This document shows positions 33,318 through 42,983 of a stretch of DNA of 64,000 bases, piece after piece; position 1 is the stretch's first letter, and every line of letters begins with the position of its first letter. The notes under the pieces were generated by a model that did not search any database, was not told the DNA's origin, and was given only the letters and a program-made list of their open reading frames with translations. This DNA is from Ramlibacter alkalitolerans (GTDB taxonomy: Bacteria; Pseudomonadota; Gammaproteobacteria; Burkholderiales; Burkholderiaceae_C): positions 310,001 to 374,000 of the forward strand of contig NZ_JAEQND010000004.1 in assembly GCF_016722765.1 (NCBI RefSeq), in the 5' to 3' direction. Both the position numbers and the translations under genes were made by a program.

Positions 33318-34460
33318 ATGATCAAGTACGTTCGAAAGTGGGCCTTCGCGCTGGTCGCGGGCCTCGGCATCGCCGCCGGCGCCGCGGCGCAGGGCACGGT
33401 GAAGGTCGGCGTCATCTTCCCGCTGTCGGGCGGTGCCGGCCCGCAGGGGCAGCACGTGACGCAGGCGATCCAGACCATGGCCGCCCTCATCAACGAGAGC
33501 GGCGGCGTGCTGGGACGCAAGATCGAAGTCCTGTCGCGCGACGACGAGTCGACGCCCGCCGTCGGCGTCTCGCGCGCCAACGAGCTGATCGGGCAGAACG
33601 TCTCCGTGATCATCGAAGGCTGGAACAGCCCCGTCACGCTGGCGATGCAACCGGTGATCGCGCGTGCCGGCGTGCTGGACATCACCGCCATCTCCAAGGC
33701 AGACCCGATCCTCTCCGGCGAAGGCAACCCGCTGGCGGTGCGCCTGAACAGCTCCAACTCGCAGGACGGCGCAGTGATCGCCGCGTACATCGCCAATGCC
33801 AAGGCCAAGCGCGTCGCCTTCCTGACCGAGAACGACGCCTACGGCAACGGCGCCCAGGCTTCCATCGAGGCCGAACTGAAGAAGCTCAACTACCCCTACG
33901 AAAAAGTGGCGGAGGAGAAATTCCCATTCACGCAGGCCGACTTCCGCGTGGCGCTCACCAACGTGAAGGCGGCAAACCCCGACATCACCGTCGCCATCAA
34001 CGCCAACGAGGGCCTGGGCATGCCGGCCACCATCCGCCAGGCGCGCCAGTCGCGCCTGGGCGGCAAGCTGGTCGCCGCGGTCGGCACGGTGGCGCCGAGC
34101 GTGATCTCCGTCGCCGGCGATGCCGCCAACGGCCTGGTCGGCGCTGACATCTACTTCCCCGGCGTGGAGCCCTTCGCCTCCAACCCGGCGAACCGCCGTT
34201 TCGTGGCCAAGAACGAGGAGATGTTCAAGTCGACGCCCGACAAGTTCATGGCGCTCGGCGCCACCGCGCTGCAGGTGTGGGCGATGGCGGCCAACGAACT
34301 GAAGACGCTGGACCGCGAAGCCATCGCCAAGCGCATCCGCGGTGGTTCCTTCAAGGGCACGGTGATGGGCGACGTCTCCTTCGAGCCGAACGGACAGATG
34401 AAGTCGCGCCACTACATCTTCAACGTCGACGGCGGCAAGATCGCCGTGCAGTCGCGGTAA
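33318..34460 (+). CDS. Branched-chain amino acid-type ABC transporter substrate-binding protein
   Basis: The protein has 380 residues. A signal peptide (about 1-25, ending GAAAQG) precedes a Leu/Ile/Val-type receptor: VKVGVIFPLSGGAGPQGQHV, then VGVSRANELIGQNV and FLTENDAYGNGAQA. Such receptors in catabolic islands commonly bind aromatic or other organic acids instead of amino acids. The start ATG at 33318 is preceded by GAGGAGACAGACG. It is the first gene of a long plus-strand operon. Confidence 0.93.
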   Translation: MIKYVRKWAFALVAGLGIAAGAAAQGTVKVGVIFPLSGGAGPQGQHVTQAIQTMAALINESGGVLGRKIEVLSRDDESTPAVGVSRANELIGQNVSVIIEGWNSPVTLAMQPVIARAGVLDITAISKADPILSGEGNPLAVRLNSSNSQDGAVIAAYIANAKAKRVAFLTENDAYGNGAQASIEAELKKLNYPYEKVAEEKFPFTQADFRVALTNVKAANPDITVAINANEGLGMPATIRQARQSRLGGKLVAAVGTVAPSVISVAGDAANGLVGADIYFPGVEPFASNPANRRFVAKNEEMFKSTPDKFMALGATALQVWAMAANELKTLDREAIAKRIRGGSFKGTVMGDVSFEPNGQMKSRHYIFNVDGGKIAVQSR

Positions 34461-34470
34461 GGCACCCGCG

Positions 34471-35250
34471 GTGCAGGCGATGCAGGCCCCTTGCGCGCTG
34501 CGCGTCGAAGGACTCGGCGTGCGCTATGGCGCGCTGGTCGCCCTCGAGGGCGTCGCGTGGGACGTCCGTCCGGGCGAGCTGCTGGGCATCATCGGCCCCA
34601 ATGGCGCGGGCAAGAGTTCCTGCTACGAGGCCGTCACGGCGATGGTGCGGCGCCAGGGCCGCGTGTTCCTCGGCGAGGAGGACGTCACCGCCGTGCCCCC
34701 GCACGGTCTTGCCGGCCGGGGCCTGAAGCGCGCGTTCCAGCAGAACGCCTTCTTCGAGGACCTGAGCGTGCTGGACAACATGGTGGCGGTGCTCGGTGCC
34801 CGCGCGCATTCCGGGCTGGCCGCCAGCGTGCTGGCGCCGCGCGCGGCGGCCCGGCGCCGCGGCGAGGCCGCGCGCTTCGCCGCCGACCAGCTGGTGCGCT
34901 TCCAGGTGCCCGCCATCTACCACGATCGCCAGCCGAGGGAGATCCCCTACGGCGTGCAGCGCATGCTGTCGATCGCCCTCGCCTTCGGCGACGGTGCGCG
35001 CGTGCTGATGCTGGACGAGCCGGCCGCGGGCCTGGGCGGCGAGGACATGGCGCGCCTCGTGGCGCTGCTCACGAGCCTCAAGAAGGAAGGCGTGGCGCTG
35101 GTGGTGATCGAGCACCACATGGACCTGATCATGGCCGTGGCCGACCGCATCTGCGTGCTCGACCTCGGCCGGCAACTCGCGCTCGGTCCGCCGTCGCAGA
35201 TCCAGCACGACGAGCGCGTGCTCGAAGCCTACCTGGGGAAGAAGCAATGA
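34471..35250 (+). CDS. ABC transporter ATPase, LivG type
   Basis: The protein has 259 residues. Walker A is GPNGAGKSS, and Walker B is VLMLDEPAAGL. The signature is the weaker IPYGVQRMLSIALA, which is normal for LivG (PYGxQR). The GTG at 34471 is used. An in-frame ATG at 34480 is an equally good choice. It is coupled to the next ATPase gene by ATGA. Confidence 0.92.
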   Translation: MQAMQAPCALRVEGLGVRYGALVALEGVAWDVRPGELLGIIGPNGAGKSSCYEAVTAMVRRQGRVFLGEEDVTAVPPHGLAGRGLKRAFQQNAFFEDLSVLDNMVAVLGARAHSGLAASVLAPRAAARRRGEAARFAADQLVRFQVPAIYHDRQPREIPYGVQRMLSIALAFGDGARVLMLDEPAAGLGGEDMARLVALLTSLKKEGVALVVIEHHMDLIMAVADRICVLDLGRQLALGPPSQIQHDERVLEAYLGKKQ

Positions 35251-35981
35251 GCGAAGCCGTGCTGGACGTCCGGCGCCTGCAGGTGGCCTATGCCGGCAAT
35301 CGCGCGCTGGACCTGGCGGCCCTCGCGGTCGCGCCCGGCGAGGTGGTGGGCGTGGTCGGCGCCAATGGCGCCGGCAAGTCCACCCTCGTCAACGCGATCG
35401 CGGGCTGGTCGCGCGGCGCGCCCCGCGTCACCGGCGAGATCACGCTGGCGGGCACGCGCGTCGATGCCTGGGCGACGCACCAGCGCGTGCGCGCCGGCCT
35501 GGTGCTGGTGCCGGAAGCGCGGGTGGCCTTCGGCAGCATGAGCGTGGACGAGAACCTGTGCGCCGCGTTTGCCGCGCTGGCGGAACCGGGGCGGCGCGTG
35601 TATGCACGCGACGAGGTCTACGCGCTGTTCCCGCGGCTGAAGGAACGCCGCAACCACCTGGGCAGCCAGCTCTCCGGCGGGGAGCGCCAGATGCTCGGCA
35701 TCGGCCGCGCGCTGATGATGGGCCCGCGCGTGCTGCTGCTCGATGAACCCTCGATCGGCCTGGCGCCGAAGATGGTGTCGCAGGTGCTGGAAACACTGCG
35801 CTCCCTGGCGGGCACCGGCCTCGCCATCCTGCTCGTGGAGCAGAACGTGCGCGCCGCCATCGAGGTGGTGGACCGCCTGCTGCTGCTCGAACGCGGGCGC
35901 AAGGTACTGGAAGGCCCGGCGCGCGAAGTCGGCGAGGACCCGCGCATCGCGGAAGCCTACCTGGGAGCAACGGCGGCATGA
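35247..35981 (+). CDS. ABC transporter ATPase, LivF type
   Basis: The protein has 244 residues. Walker A is GANGAGKST, the signature LSGGERQMLGIGRALM, and Walker B VLLLDEPSIGLAP. The segment VPEARVAFGSMSVDENL matches the LivF-specific insert (VPExRxxFxxMTVxENL). It pairs with the LivG-type subunit. Both stop and start overlap neighbours. Confidence 0.94.
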   Translation: MSEAVLDVRRLQVAYAGNRALDLAALAVAPGEVVGVVGANGAGKSTLVNAIAGWSRGAPRVTGEITLAGTRVDAWATHQRVRAGLVLVPEARVAFGSMSVDENLCAAFAALAEPGRRVYARDEVYALFPRLKERRNHLGSQLSGGERQMLGIGRALMMGPRVLLLDEPSIGLAPKMVSQVLETLRSLAGTGLAILLVEQNVRAAIEVVDRLLLLERGRKVLEGPAREVGEDPRIAEAYLGATAA

Positions 35982-36850
35982 CCTACCTGCAGCAGATCAT
36001 CAACGGCATCGTGCTGGGCCACGCCTACGCCCTGGTGGCGATCGGCTGGACGCTGCTGCTGGGCGTGGCGCGCCTGGTGAACTTCGGCCACGGCCAGATG
36101 TACATGCTGGGCGCCTTCGTCACCTGGTGGGCGGTGGTGAAGGCGGGTGTGCCCTACGCGCTGGCGCTGCCGATCGCCATGCTCGTGGGCGCCCTGTTCG
36201 GCCTGGTGATGCAGCGCGTGATGCTCAAGGCCACGCTGGAGCAGAACCTGGTGTCGATCATGATCATGACCCTCGGCTTCGGGTACGTCCTGAACGGCGG
36301 CGCCGCGATGGTATTCGGCTCCACCGGCCAGATCCTCGAGACCGCCCTGTCGCGGCGCGAACTGGCCTTCGGCGAGCTCTGGCTCACCTGGCAGGACGCC
36401 GCCATCGTGGTGGCCGCCATCGCGGTGTTCGTGACGCTCAAGTGGATCCTGGACGGCACCCGCGTCGGCCGGCTGGTGCGCATGGTCGCCGAGGACCCGA
36501 AGCTCGCGATGCTGGCCGGCGTCAACGTTCGGCGCGTCTACTACGGCGTGTTCGCCTTCGAGGGCGCGGCGGTGGCCTTCGCCGCTGGCATGGTGGCGCC
36601 GCGCACGCCGATCCTCACCTCCATGGGCTTCGAGGAGGTCATCATGACCTTCGTGGTGGTCGTGCTCGGGGGCATCGGCAGCGTGACCGGCAGCTACGTC
36701 GCCGGGGTGGCCCTGGGCCTTTTCACCGCCCTCTTCGGCGCCCTGGTGTCGCCGGCGTACACCACGGCGGCAGCCTTCCTGGTGCTGATCGCGGTGCTCG
36801 TGCTACGCCCGGGCGGGCTGGGCGCCGGTGCGGCGGCGGGAGTGCACTGA
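35978..36850 (+). CDS. ABC transporter permease, LivH type
   Basis: The protein has 290 residues with about eight membrane spans. It begins YLQQIINGIVLGHAYALVAIGWTLLLG and carries the ATPase-contact region MVAEDPKLAMLAGVNVRRVYYGVFAF. It forms the channel with the LivM-type subunit. The start overlaps the LivF stop by ATGA, and the stop overlaps the next start (TGATG). Confidence 0.94.
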   Translation: MTYLQQIINGIVLGHAYALVAIGWTLLLGVARLVNFGHGQMYMLGAFVTWWAVVKAGVPYALALPIAMLVGALFGLVMQRVMLKATLEQNLVSIMIMTLGFGYVLNGGAAMVFGSTGQILETALSRRELAFGELWLTWQDAAIVVAAIAVFVTLKWILDGTRVGRLVRMVAEDPKLAMLAGVNVRRVYYGVFAFEGAAVAFAAGMVAPRTPILTSMGFEEVIMTFVVVVLGGIGSVTGSYVAGVALGLFTALFGALVSPAYTTAAAFLVLIAVLVLRPGGLGAGAAAGVH

Positions 36851-37854
36851 TGCGACCGCACCGCATGCAACTGCTCGCGTGGCCCCTGCTGGGCGCGGCG
36901 ACGATCGCGGCGCCCGCCTTGCTGGGTGGCAGCGCCGCGGTTTACAGCGCCGCCGTGCTGATCGCGATCTTCGCCGTGATGGCCTACGGGCTCGACATCA
37001 TCGTCTCGGACCTCGGCGAGGTCAGCCTCGCGCACACGGTGTTCTTCGCCGCGGGCAGCTACACCACGGCGCTGCTGGCCACGCGCGCCGGCGTCGGTTC
37101 GGCCTGGATCACGCTGGCGGGCTCGATCGCCGTGGCGCTGCTGTTCGCCGGCCTCATCGGCCTGGTCACGCTGCGGCTGCGCGAATTCGTCTTCTCGCTG
37201 GTGACGTACGCGGTGGCGGTGGTGGCGATGACGGTCGCCTCGAACTGGGGCTTCCTCGGCGGCTCCGACGGCCTGCGCGGCATCCCGCTGCTGGACCTGT
37301 CCCTGCCCGGGCTGGCGCTGAAGGCCCGCAACGACCGCGAGCTGTGGCCGTTCGCCTTCGCGCTGCTGGCCGTGGTGATCTACCTCGTCGCCCGCTTCCG
37401 CCGCTCCGCGCTCGGCGTCGCGGCCATCATGACGCACCTCAATCCGCGCCTCGCCACCATGAGCGGGATCGATCCCGCGCGCGTGCGGCTGCAGGTCTTC
37501 CTGTTCTCGGCGCCCATCAGCGCCGTGGCCGGCTGGCTCTATGCCTACCAGCGCGCCTACGTCAGCGCCGACGTGCTGGAGAACTACTTCCTGATCCTGA
37601 TGCTCACGGCCGTCGTGCTGGTGGGCCGCCGCCAGCTCCTGGGGCCGGTGTTCGCGACCGCGCTGGTGCTGGTGCAGGAGAAGTTCTTCTCCTTCGGCGG
37701 CAACGTCGACAAGATCGTCCTCGGCGCCGTGCTCGTCGTGATCCTCGCCTTCCTGCCCGAGGGACTGGCCGGCCTGGCCCGTCCGCTCGCGCGCCTGCGG
37801 CAGCCGCGCGGCGGCGCCGCCTCCACCCCCATCACCACCACACTGGAGAATTGA
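36850..37854 (+). CDS. ABC transporter permease, LivM type
   Basis: The protein has 334 residues with about nine or ten spans. YGLDIIVSDLGEVSLAHTVFFAAGSYTTAL is the LivM signature region, and NPRLATMSGIDPARVRLQVFLFSAPISAVAG is the ATPase-contact loop. It completes the five-gene transporter. Confidence 0.94.
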   Translation: MRPHRMQLLAWPLLGAATIAAPALLGGSAAVYSAAVLIAIFAVMAYGLDIIVSDLGEVSLAHTVFFAAGSYTTALLATRAGVGSAWITLAGSIAVALLFAGLIGLVTLRLREFVFSLVTYAVAVVAMTVASNWGFLGGSDGLRGIPLLDLSLPGLALKARNDRELWPFAFALLAVVIYLVARFRRSALGVAAIMTHLNPRLATMSGIDPARVRLQVFLFSAPISAVAGWLYAYQRAYVSADVLENYFLILMLTAVVLVGRRQLLGPVFATALVLVQEKFFSFGGNVDKIVLGAVLVVILAFLPEGLAGLARPLARLRQPRGGAASTPITTTLEN

Positions 37855-37855
37855 A

Positions 37856-39019
37856 ATGACCGTGATCTGGAAGCCCACGCTGGACGAGGCTGCCGCGAAG
37901 TGGCAGTCGCTCGCCGACCGGCTCGGACGCGAGCGCTTCGGCCCGCTGGCCGAAGAACTGGACCGCGAGCAGCGCTATCCCTGGGAAACGATCGAGGCGC
38001 TGGTGGAGCACAAGTTCACCGGGCTGTTCCTGCCGCGCGATTACGGTGGCCAGGGCCAGAACCTGGTGACGACGGTGGCCGCGGTGGAAACGCTGGGCAC
38101 GCACTGCTCCTCGACGGCCGCCATCATGTGCGCCTACCAGCTCGGCGCCTTTCCCATCCTGCTGGCCGGCACCGAGCAGCAGAAGGACTTCTACCTGCGC
38201 GAGATGACGCAGGGCCGCGCCACCAGCTTCGCCCTGTCGGAGCGCGGCGCCGGTTCCGACGCGGCGGCGATCGAGGCCACCGCCACCCGCGAGGGCGACG
38301 GCTGGCGCCTGCGCGGCGAGAAGTACTGGATCGGCAACGGCGGCGCCTCGCGCTACTACGTGGTGTTCGCCAAGACCGACCCGGCGGCCGGCGGCCGCGG
38401 CATCAGCGCTTTCATGGTCGACAAGGAACAGCCGGGCGCGGTGATCGACGAGCTGAGCGACAAGATGGGCATCCGGGGCACCCAGACCTCCAACCTGAAG
38501 GTGGACCTGGTGGTGCCCGATAGCGCCCGCATCGGCGACGTCCATCGCGCGCTGCGGCTGGCGCTGCAGACACTCAACGTCGGCCGCATCATGGTGGGCG
38601 CGCAGTCGCTCGGGCTGGCGCTGGCGGCGTACCGGGAGGCCTCGCGCCGCGCGGTGGAGCGCAAGACCTTCGGCCACCCGATCATCGAGAACCAGGGCAT
38701 CGGCTTCCGCCTGGCCGACATGGCGACGGAGATTTCCGCCGCCCGCCTGATGCTGTACGAAGCCGCGCGCGTCTACGACCAGGGCGGCGACGTCTCCAAC
38801 CTGGGCGCCATGGCCAAGCTGTTCTGCTCCGAGGTCGCGCATCGCGCCGCCGACGCCGCCGTGCAGATCTGGGGCGGCCTGGGCTACTGCAAGCCCACCG
38901 TGGCCGAGCGGCTGTACCGCGACCAGCGCATCCTGGAAATCTACGAAGGCTCCTCGGAGATCCAGCGCCTCGTGCTCGCCCGCAGCGTGCGCAAGGAAGT
39001 GGAAGACCAGGCCTCCTGA
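37856..39019 (+). CDS. Acyl-CoA dehydrogenase
   Basis: The protein has 387 residues with the three-domain fold. The FAD/substrate loop FALSERGAGSDAAA and YWIGNGGASRYYVVFAKT are typical. The catalytic Glu is in the C-terminal EIYEGSSEIQRLVLARS. It makes an alpha,beta-unsaturated acyl-CoA and passes electrons to ETF. It starts 2 bp after the permease stop, linking uptake and first oxidation. Confidence 0.95.
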   Translation: MTVIWKPTLDEAAAKWQSLADRLGRERFGPLAEELDREQRYPWETIEALVEHKFTGLFLPRDYGGQGQNLVTTVAAVETLGTHCSSTAAIMCAYQLGAFPILLAGTEQQKDFYLREMTQGRATSFALSERGAGSDAAAIEATATREGDGWRLRGEKYWIGNGGASRYYVVFAKTDPAAGGRGISAFMVDKEQPGAVIDELSDKMGIRGTQTSNLKVDLVVPDSARIGDVHRALRLALQTLNVGRIMVGAQSLGLALAAYREASRRAVERKTFGHPIIENQGIGFRLADMATEISAARLMLYEAARVYDQGGDVSNLGAMAKLFCSEVAHRAADAAVQIWGGLGYCKPTVAERLYRDQRILEIYEGSSEIQRLVLARSVRKEVEDQAS

Positions 39020-39027
39020 ATCGCGCC

Positions 39028-39708
39028 GTGGCCGCCCCTTCCGCATCCGTGAGCACGAGGCAGTCGGCGAGCGACTCGCGCGAGGAGATCCTGCGCGCCG
39101 CAGCCGAGGTGTTCATGGAGTTCGGTTATGCCGCTACCTCGCTGGATGCGGTGGCGGAGCGGCTCGGTTCGACCAAGGGGCGCATCTACCACCATTACCG
39201 CAGCAAGGCGGACCTGTACTTCGACGTGCAGGCAACGGCCATGAGCCGGCTGCAGCAGGAGGTGGAGCCGATCGCGCGCGGGCCGGGCACGCCTGTGGAA
39301 CGGCTCGCGGCCATGGCGCTGCGGCACACGCAGATCCTGCTGACCGAGCTGCCGATGCAGAAGGTGGCGGTGCAGGGCCTGGAGCGCCACCCGCTCGGGG
39401 CCGCGGTCCGGCGCCTGCGTTCGGTGATCCGCATGCGCGACGACTACGAAGCGCTGTTCGCCGAAGTGATCGACCAGGGCATCCGCGCCGGGGCGCTGAT
39501 CGACCTGCCGCCGCAGCTCGCCACCAAGCCTTTCTTCGGCGCCATGAACTGGGCGACCGTCTGGTACAGCCAGCGGCGGCTGCAGGGCGCCGAAGCCATC
39601 AACGATATCGCCCACATGCTCGCGGCCTGCGCGATGCGGGGGCTCCTGAAGGACCCGAACCATGGATCAGCCCGGCAAGCAGCCGTACTCCGACACGATC
39701 TGGGATGA
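39028..39708 (+). CDS. TetR family regulator (paralogue A)
   Basis: The protein has 226 residues. The helix-turn-helix reads EILRAAAEVFMEFGYAATSLDAVAERLGSTKGRIYHHY. It shares long identical stretches with the TetR at 47582 (for example LPMQKVAVQGLERH and TKPFFGAMNWATVWYSQRRLQ), so they are recent paralogues. The start is GTG at 39028. The 3' end overlaps the ligase gene by 47 bp. As an internal operon gene it is likely to sense an acyl-CoA of this pathway. Confidence 0.9.
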   Translation: MAAPSASVSTRQSASDSREEILRAAAEVFMEFGYAATSLDAVAERLGSTKGRIYHHYRSKADLYFDVQATAMSRLQQEVEPIARGPGTPVERLAAMALRHTQILLTELPMQKVAVQGLERHPLGAAVRRLRSVIRMRDDYEALFAEVIDQGIRAGALIDLPPQLATKPFFGAMNWATVWYSQRRLQGAEAINDIAHMLAACAMRGLLKDPNHGSARQAAVLRHDLG

Positions 39709-40996
39709 AGTCGAGACCTGGTCGCGCGACCGGATCGAGGCGTTCCAGCTCCAGGCGCTCAAGCGCCAGCTCGCCCGGGTCGGCGAGCGCAGCAACCACT
39801 ACCGGCGCGTGTTCGCCGAATGCGGCTTCCGCGCCGGCGACCTGCGCAGCTTTGCCGACCTGCGGCGCCTGCCCTTCACGCGCAAGTCCGACTACGTGGC
39901 CGGGCTCGAGGCCGAGCCGCCCTTCGGTTCGCTGGCGGCCGTCAAGCCGGGCGAGGCGGTGCGGGTGCACTTCTCCTCCGGCACCACGGCGCGTCCCGCG
40001 CCCGTGCTGTGGAGCGGTGCCGACATCGAGCGCTGGGCCGACCTGTACGCGCGCTACCTGTACGCGCAGGGCCTGCGCCGGGGCGACGTGTTCCAGTGCA
40101 TGTTCAACTACGCCTGGTTCGTCGGCGGCCTCGGGGCCACGCTCGCTGCGCAGCACGTCGGCGCGCTGGTGATCCCCGCTTCGTCCGGCGACACCGAGCG
40201 CCAGATCGACACGATCTTCCAGTACGGCTCGCAGTGCGTGATCGGCACGCCATCCTTCATGGCCCACGTGGCCGAAGCCGCCGCCAAGCTGGGGCGGGAC
40301 CTGACCAAGTCGAAGGTGAAGATGGTCTGCGTGGGCGGCGAGCCCGGCGGCAGCATCCCCGGCACGCGCGAGCGGCTGGAAGCGCAGTGGGGCGCGCCCA
40401 TGTTCGATTGCTACGGCGCGCTCGAGTGCCAGCCGATCGCCTGGGACACGGCGGCCAAGATCGGCCCGACCCTGGCCGAGGACTTCATCTACGTGGAGGT
40501 CGTGCATCCGGAAACGCACGAACCGGTGGCCGACGGCGAGCGCGGCGTGCTGGTGATCACGCACCTGGACAAGGAGGCCTGCCCGCTGGTGCGCTGGTGG
40601 ACCGGCGACGTGGTGGTGCGCGACACCCGGCCCGCCGCCGATGGCCGCACGCATGCGCGCCTCGCCGGCGGCGTGCTGGGGCGCGCCGACGACATGCTGA
40701 TCATCAAGGGCGTGAACCTGTTCCCGACCGCCGTCGAGGACATCGTGCGCGCCTTCCCCGGGCTCACCAACGAGTACGTGCTGGTGATCGACGACAGCGT
40801 CAAGGACCCGAAGACGAACTTCCTCACCGGCGTGAAGCTGCGCGTGGAACGCGAAAGCGGCGCGCCGGCCGACGTGGGCGAGCGCCTGGCGCAGCGCTTG
40901 CGCGAGAAACTGCAGGTGCGCTTCCACGTCGAGGTGCTGGAGCCCGGGACGCTGCCGCGCACGGTGCACAAGGCCAAGCGGGTCCTCCATGCCTGA
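39662..40996 (+). CDS. Phenylacetate-CoA ligase-like AMP-forming enzyme (PaaK family)
   Basis: The protein has 444 residues. The adenylation P-loop reads HFSSGTTARPAPV, and the aromatic-binding segment FDCYGALECQPIAWD and the hinge GRADDMLIIKGVNLFPTAVEDIV follow. This matches PaaK-type ligases, which activate aryl or aryl-acetic acids as CoA esters using ATP. The substrate specificity is not readable. The presence of the ligase as well as CaiB transferases shows two ways to make CoA esters. Confidence 0.92.
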   Translation: MDQPGKQPYSDTIWDEVETWSRDRIEAFQLQALKRQLARVGERSNHYRRVFAECGFRAGDLRSFADLRRLPFTRKSDYVAGLEAEPPFGSLAAVKPGEAVRVHFSSGTTARPAPVLWSGADIERWADLYARYLYAQGLRRGDVFQCMFNYAWFVGGLGATLAAQHVGALVIPASSGDTERQIDTIFQYGSQCVIGTPSFMAHVAEAAAKLGRDLTKSKVKMVCVGGEPGGSIPGTRERLEAQWGAPMFDCYGALECQPIAWDTAAKIGPTLAEDFIYVEVVHPETHEPVADGERGVLVITHLDKEACPLVRWWTGDVVVRDTRPAADGRTHARLAGGVLGRADDMLIIKGVNLFPTAVEDIVRAFPGLTNEYVLVIDDSVKDPKTNFLTGVKLRVERESGAPADVGERLAQRLREKLQVRFHVEVLEPGTLPRTVHKAKRVLHA

Positions 40997-42089
40997 AGCC
41001 GGCGTGCGCAGCCTGCCCCGGCCGCTGGCCGGCAAGCGCGTGATCGATCTGTCGCAGTTCATCGCCGGCCCCTCGGCCGCGATGTACCTCGCCGACTACG
41101 GCGCGGAAGTGATCAAGGTCGAATCGCCGCAGGGCGACGGCTCGCGCACGCTGCCGGGCAACGGCTTCGGCAGCTACTACACGCGCAGCTTCAACTGCGG
41201 CAAGGAAAGCCGCGTGCTCGACCTGCGCGATCCGGCGCAGCGCCGCCGGCTCGACGACTGGCTGGCGCAGGCCGACGCCTTCGTCTGCAACCTCGCGCCG
41301 GCCTCGCTGAAGACGCTGGGCCTCGACGGGCCGACGCTGCGCGGGCGCTTCCCGCGGCTCGTGATCACGCTCATCTCCGGCTACGGCCAGGACGATCCGC
41401 GCCCCTGCATGGACACGGTCGCCCAGTGCGAGTCCGGCTTCGCGCTGCTGAATGGCGACGAGGACGGCTCGCCGCGGCTGGCCACGGGCTGGCCGGTGGA
41501 CATGGCCTGCGGGCTGGTCGCGGGCATGTCCTGCGCGATGGCGATGCTCGATCCCGCGCGGCAAGGCTGCGTCATCGACATCTCCATGATGGAGGTGGCG
41601 GCCAACCTCCTGCTCGGGCCGGCGGCGCTGGCGCTCGGCGAAGGCGGCGCCATCGGTCGGCCCATGGGCAACCGGGACCGCGCCTCCGCGCCCTCGAACA
41701 TCTACCGCTGCGCCGACGGTCACGTCTACGTGCTGGGCGGGCTCGACGCCTACTGGGCGCGCCTGAAGCCCCTGGTCGGCTGCACCGAGGACGCGCCCAT
41801 CGCGCAGCGCATCGCGCGCGCGCCCGAATTCGACGCACTGGTGGAGCGCTGGACGCTGCAGCACACGCGCGACGAGGTGCTGGCCGAAATGGCCCGCCTG
41901 CAGGTCCCCGCTGGCGCGGTGCGCGAGCCGGCCGAAGCGCTGGATCGCATGCGGCAGCGGCGGCCCGATGCGGTCACGCGGGTGCTCGCCAGCGGCGAGC
42001 ACGTCCCCACGTTTCCCGCGCTGCTCGATGGACAGCGGCTGCCGCGCACGCCCACCCCTGCGGTCGGCGGCGCCCGCCGCGACGCCTGA
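40989..42089 (+). CDS. CaiB/BaiF family CoA-transferase
   Basis: The protein has 366 residues, somewhat shorter than the usual ~400. The N-terminus VIDLSQFIAGPSAAMYLADYGAEVIKVE is typical and the catalytic Asp is in TGWPVDMACGLVAG. It overlaps the ligase gene by 8 bp. It is the second of four CaiB-type genes here. Confidence 0.92.
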   Translation: MPEAGVRSLPRPLAGKRVIDLSQFIAGPSAAMYLADYGAEVIKVESPQGDGSRTLPGNGFGSYYTRSFNCGKESRVLDLRDPAQRRRLDDWLAQADAFVCNLAPASLKTLGLDGPTLRGRFPRLVITLISGYGQDDPRPCMDTVAQCESGFALLNGDEDGSPRLATGWPVDMACGLVAGMSCAMAMLDPARQGCVIDISMMEVAANLLLGPAALALGEGGAIGRPMGNRDRASAPSNIYRCADGHVYVLGGLDAYWARLKPLVGCTEDAPIAQRIARAPEFDALVERWTLQHTRDEVLAEMARLQVPAGAVREPAEALDRMRQRRPDAVTRVLASGEHVPTFPALLDGQRLPRTPTPAVGGARRDA

Positions 42090-42116
42090 AGCAGCCCAAG
42101 ACCCGGAGATTCCTGG

Positions 42117-42935
42117 ATGTCCTCCTCCCCTTCCGCCCCGGCCGCCGCCGAGACCGAGGTGCTGCGTCCCGGCCTGCTGGCCGGCCGCCATGCCTTCGTC
42201 ACCGGCGCCGGCTCCGGCATCGGCCGCGCCATCACGCTGCGCCTGCTGGCCCTCGGCATGGACGTGTTCGGCACCGGCCGGCGCGCCGAGGTGCTGGCGA
42301 ACACGCGCCGCCTGGCCGAAGGTCTGCCGGGCCGCTTCCGCTTCGAACCGTGCAACGTGCGTGAGACGGAGGCGATCGAGCAACTGGTCGCGCGCGCCGG
42401 CGGCGAGTCCGGCATCGACCTGCTGGTCAACAACGCCGGCGGCCAGTTCTTCGCGCCCGCCGCCGCCATCAGCCGCAAGGGCTGGGATGCGGTCCTGGAC
42501 GTGAACCTCAATGCCGTCTTCGTGGTGACCAAGGCCGCCTACCCGTTCCTGCAGGCACGCGGCGGGGCCGTGGTGAACATCTCGCTGTCCGGCGTGGACC
42601 GCGGCTCGATGGGCATCGCGCATTCGATCGCCGCGCGGGCCGGCGTGCTCGGGCTCACGCGCACCCTGGCGCTCGAGTGGGCGCCCGACGGCATCCGCCT
42701 GAACTGCATCGGGCCCGGCGCCGTGCTCACCGAGGGCCTGGCCCACGAAGCGGCCAAGCCCATGCTGGACCGGCTGGTCGAAGCCACGCCCCTGGGCCGC
42801 GCCACCACGCCGGAGGAAGTGGCCGAACTCGTGGCCTTCCTCGCCAGCCCGGCCGCCCGGCTCATCACCGGGCAGCTGCTGCAGATCGACGGCGCCGCGC
42901 ACCTCGGCTCCGGCCTCCACATGCTGCGCCCATGA
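42117..42935 (+). CDS. SDR family protein with altered active site (2,4-dienoyl-CoA reductase-like)
   Basis: The protein has 272 residues. The coenzyme motif TGAGSGIGRAITL and NNAGGQFFAPAAA are intact, and the latter resembles 2,4-dienoyl-CoA reductases. The canonical YxxxK is lost: the segment reads AHSIAARAGVLGLTRTLALEW, with Ser and Arg where Tyr and Lys normally sit. The tail ITGQLLQIDGAAHLGSG is ordinary. It may be a dienoyl-CoA reductase variant or may have another role. Confidence 0.87.
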   Translation: MSSSPSAPAAAETEVLRPGLLAGRHAFVTGAGSGIGRAITLRLLALGMDVFGTGRRAEVLANTRRLAEGLPGRFRFEPCNVRETEAIEQLVARAGGESGIDLLVNNAGGQFFAPAAAISRKGWDAVLDVNLNAVFVVTKAAYPFLQARGGAVVNISLSGVDRGSMGIAHSIAARAGVLGLTRTLALEWAPDGIRLNCIGPGAVLTEGLAHEAAKPMLDRLVEATPLGRATTPEEVAELVAFLASPAARLITGQLLQIDGAAHLGSGLHMLRP

Positions 42936-42983
42936 ACTCCCATCGTGCGCCCCGGCGCCCGCACCGCACCTGAAAGGAACCCC

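Noticed and set aside
31488-34412. 974-codon minus-strand frame continuing past the crotonase gene
   Set aside because: Beyond 32252 it is out of frame with the SDR gene and antisense to the transporter binding protein. Such long shadows are normal at this GC content.
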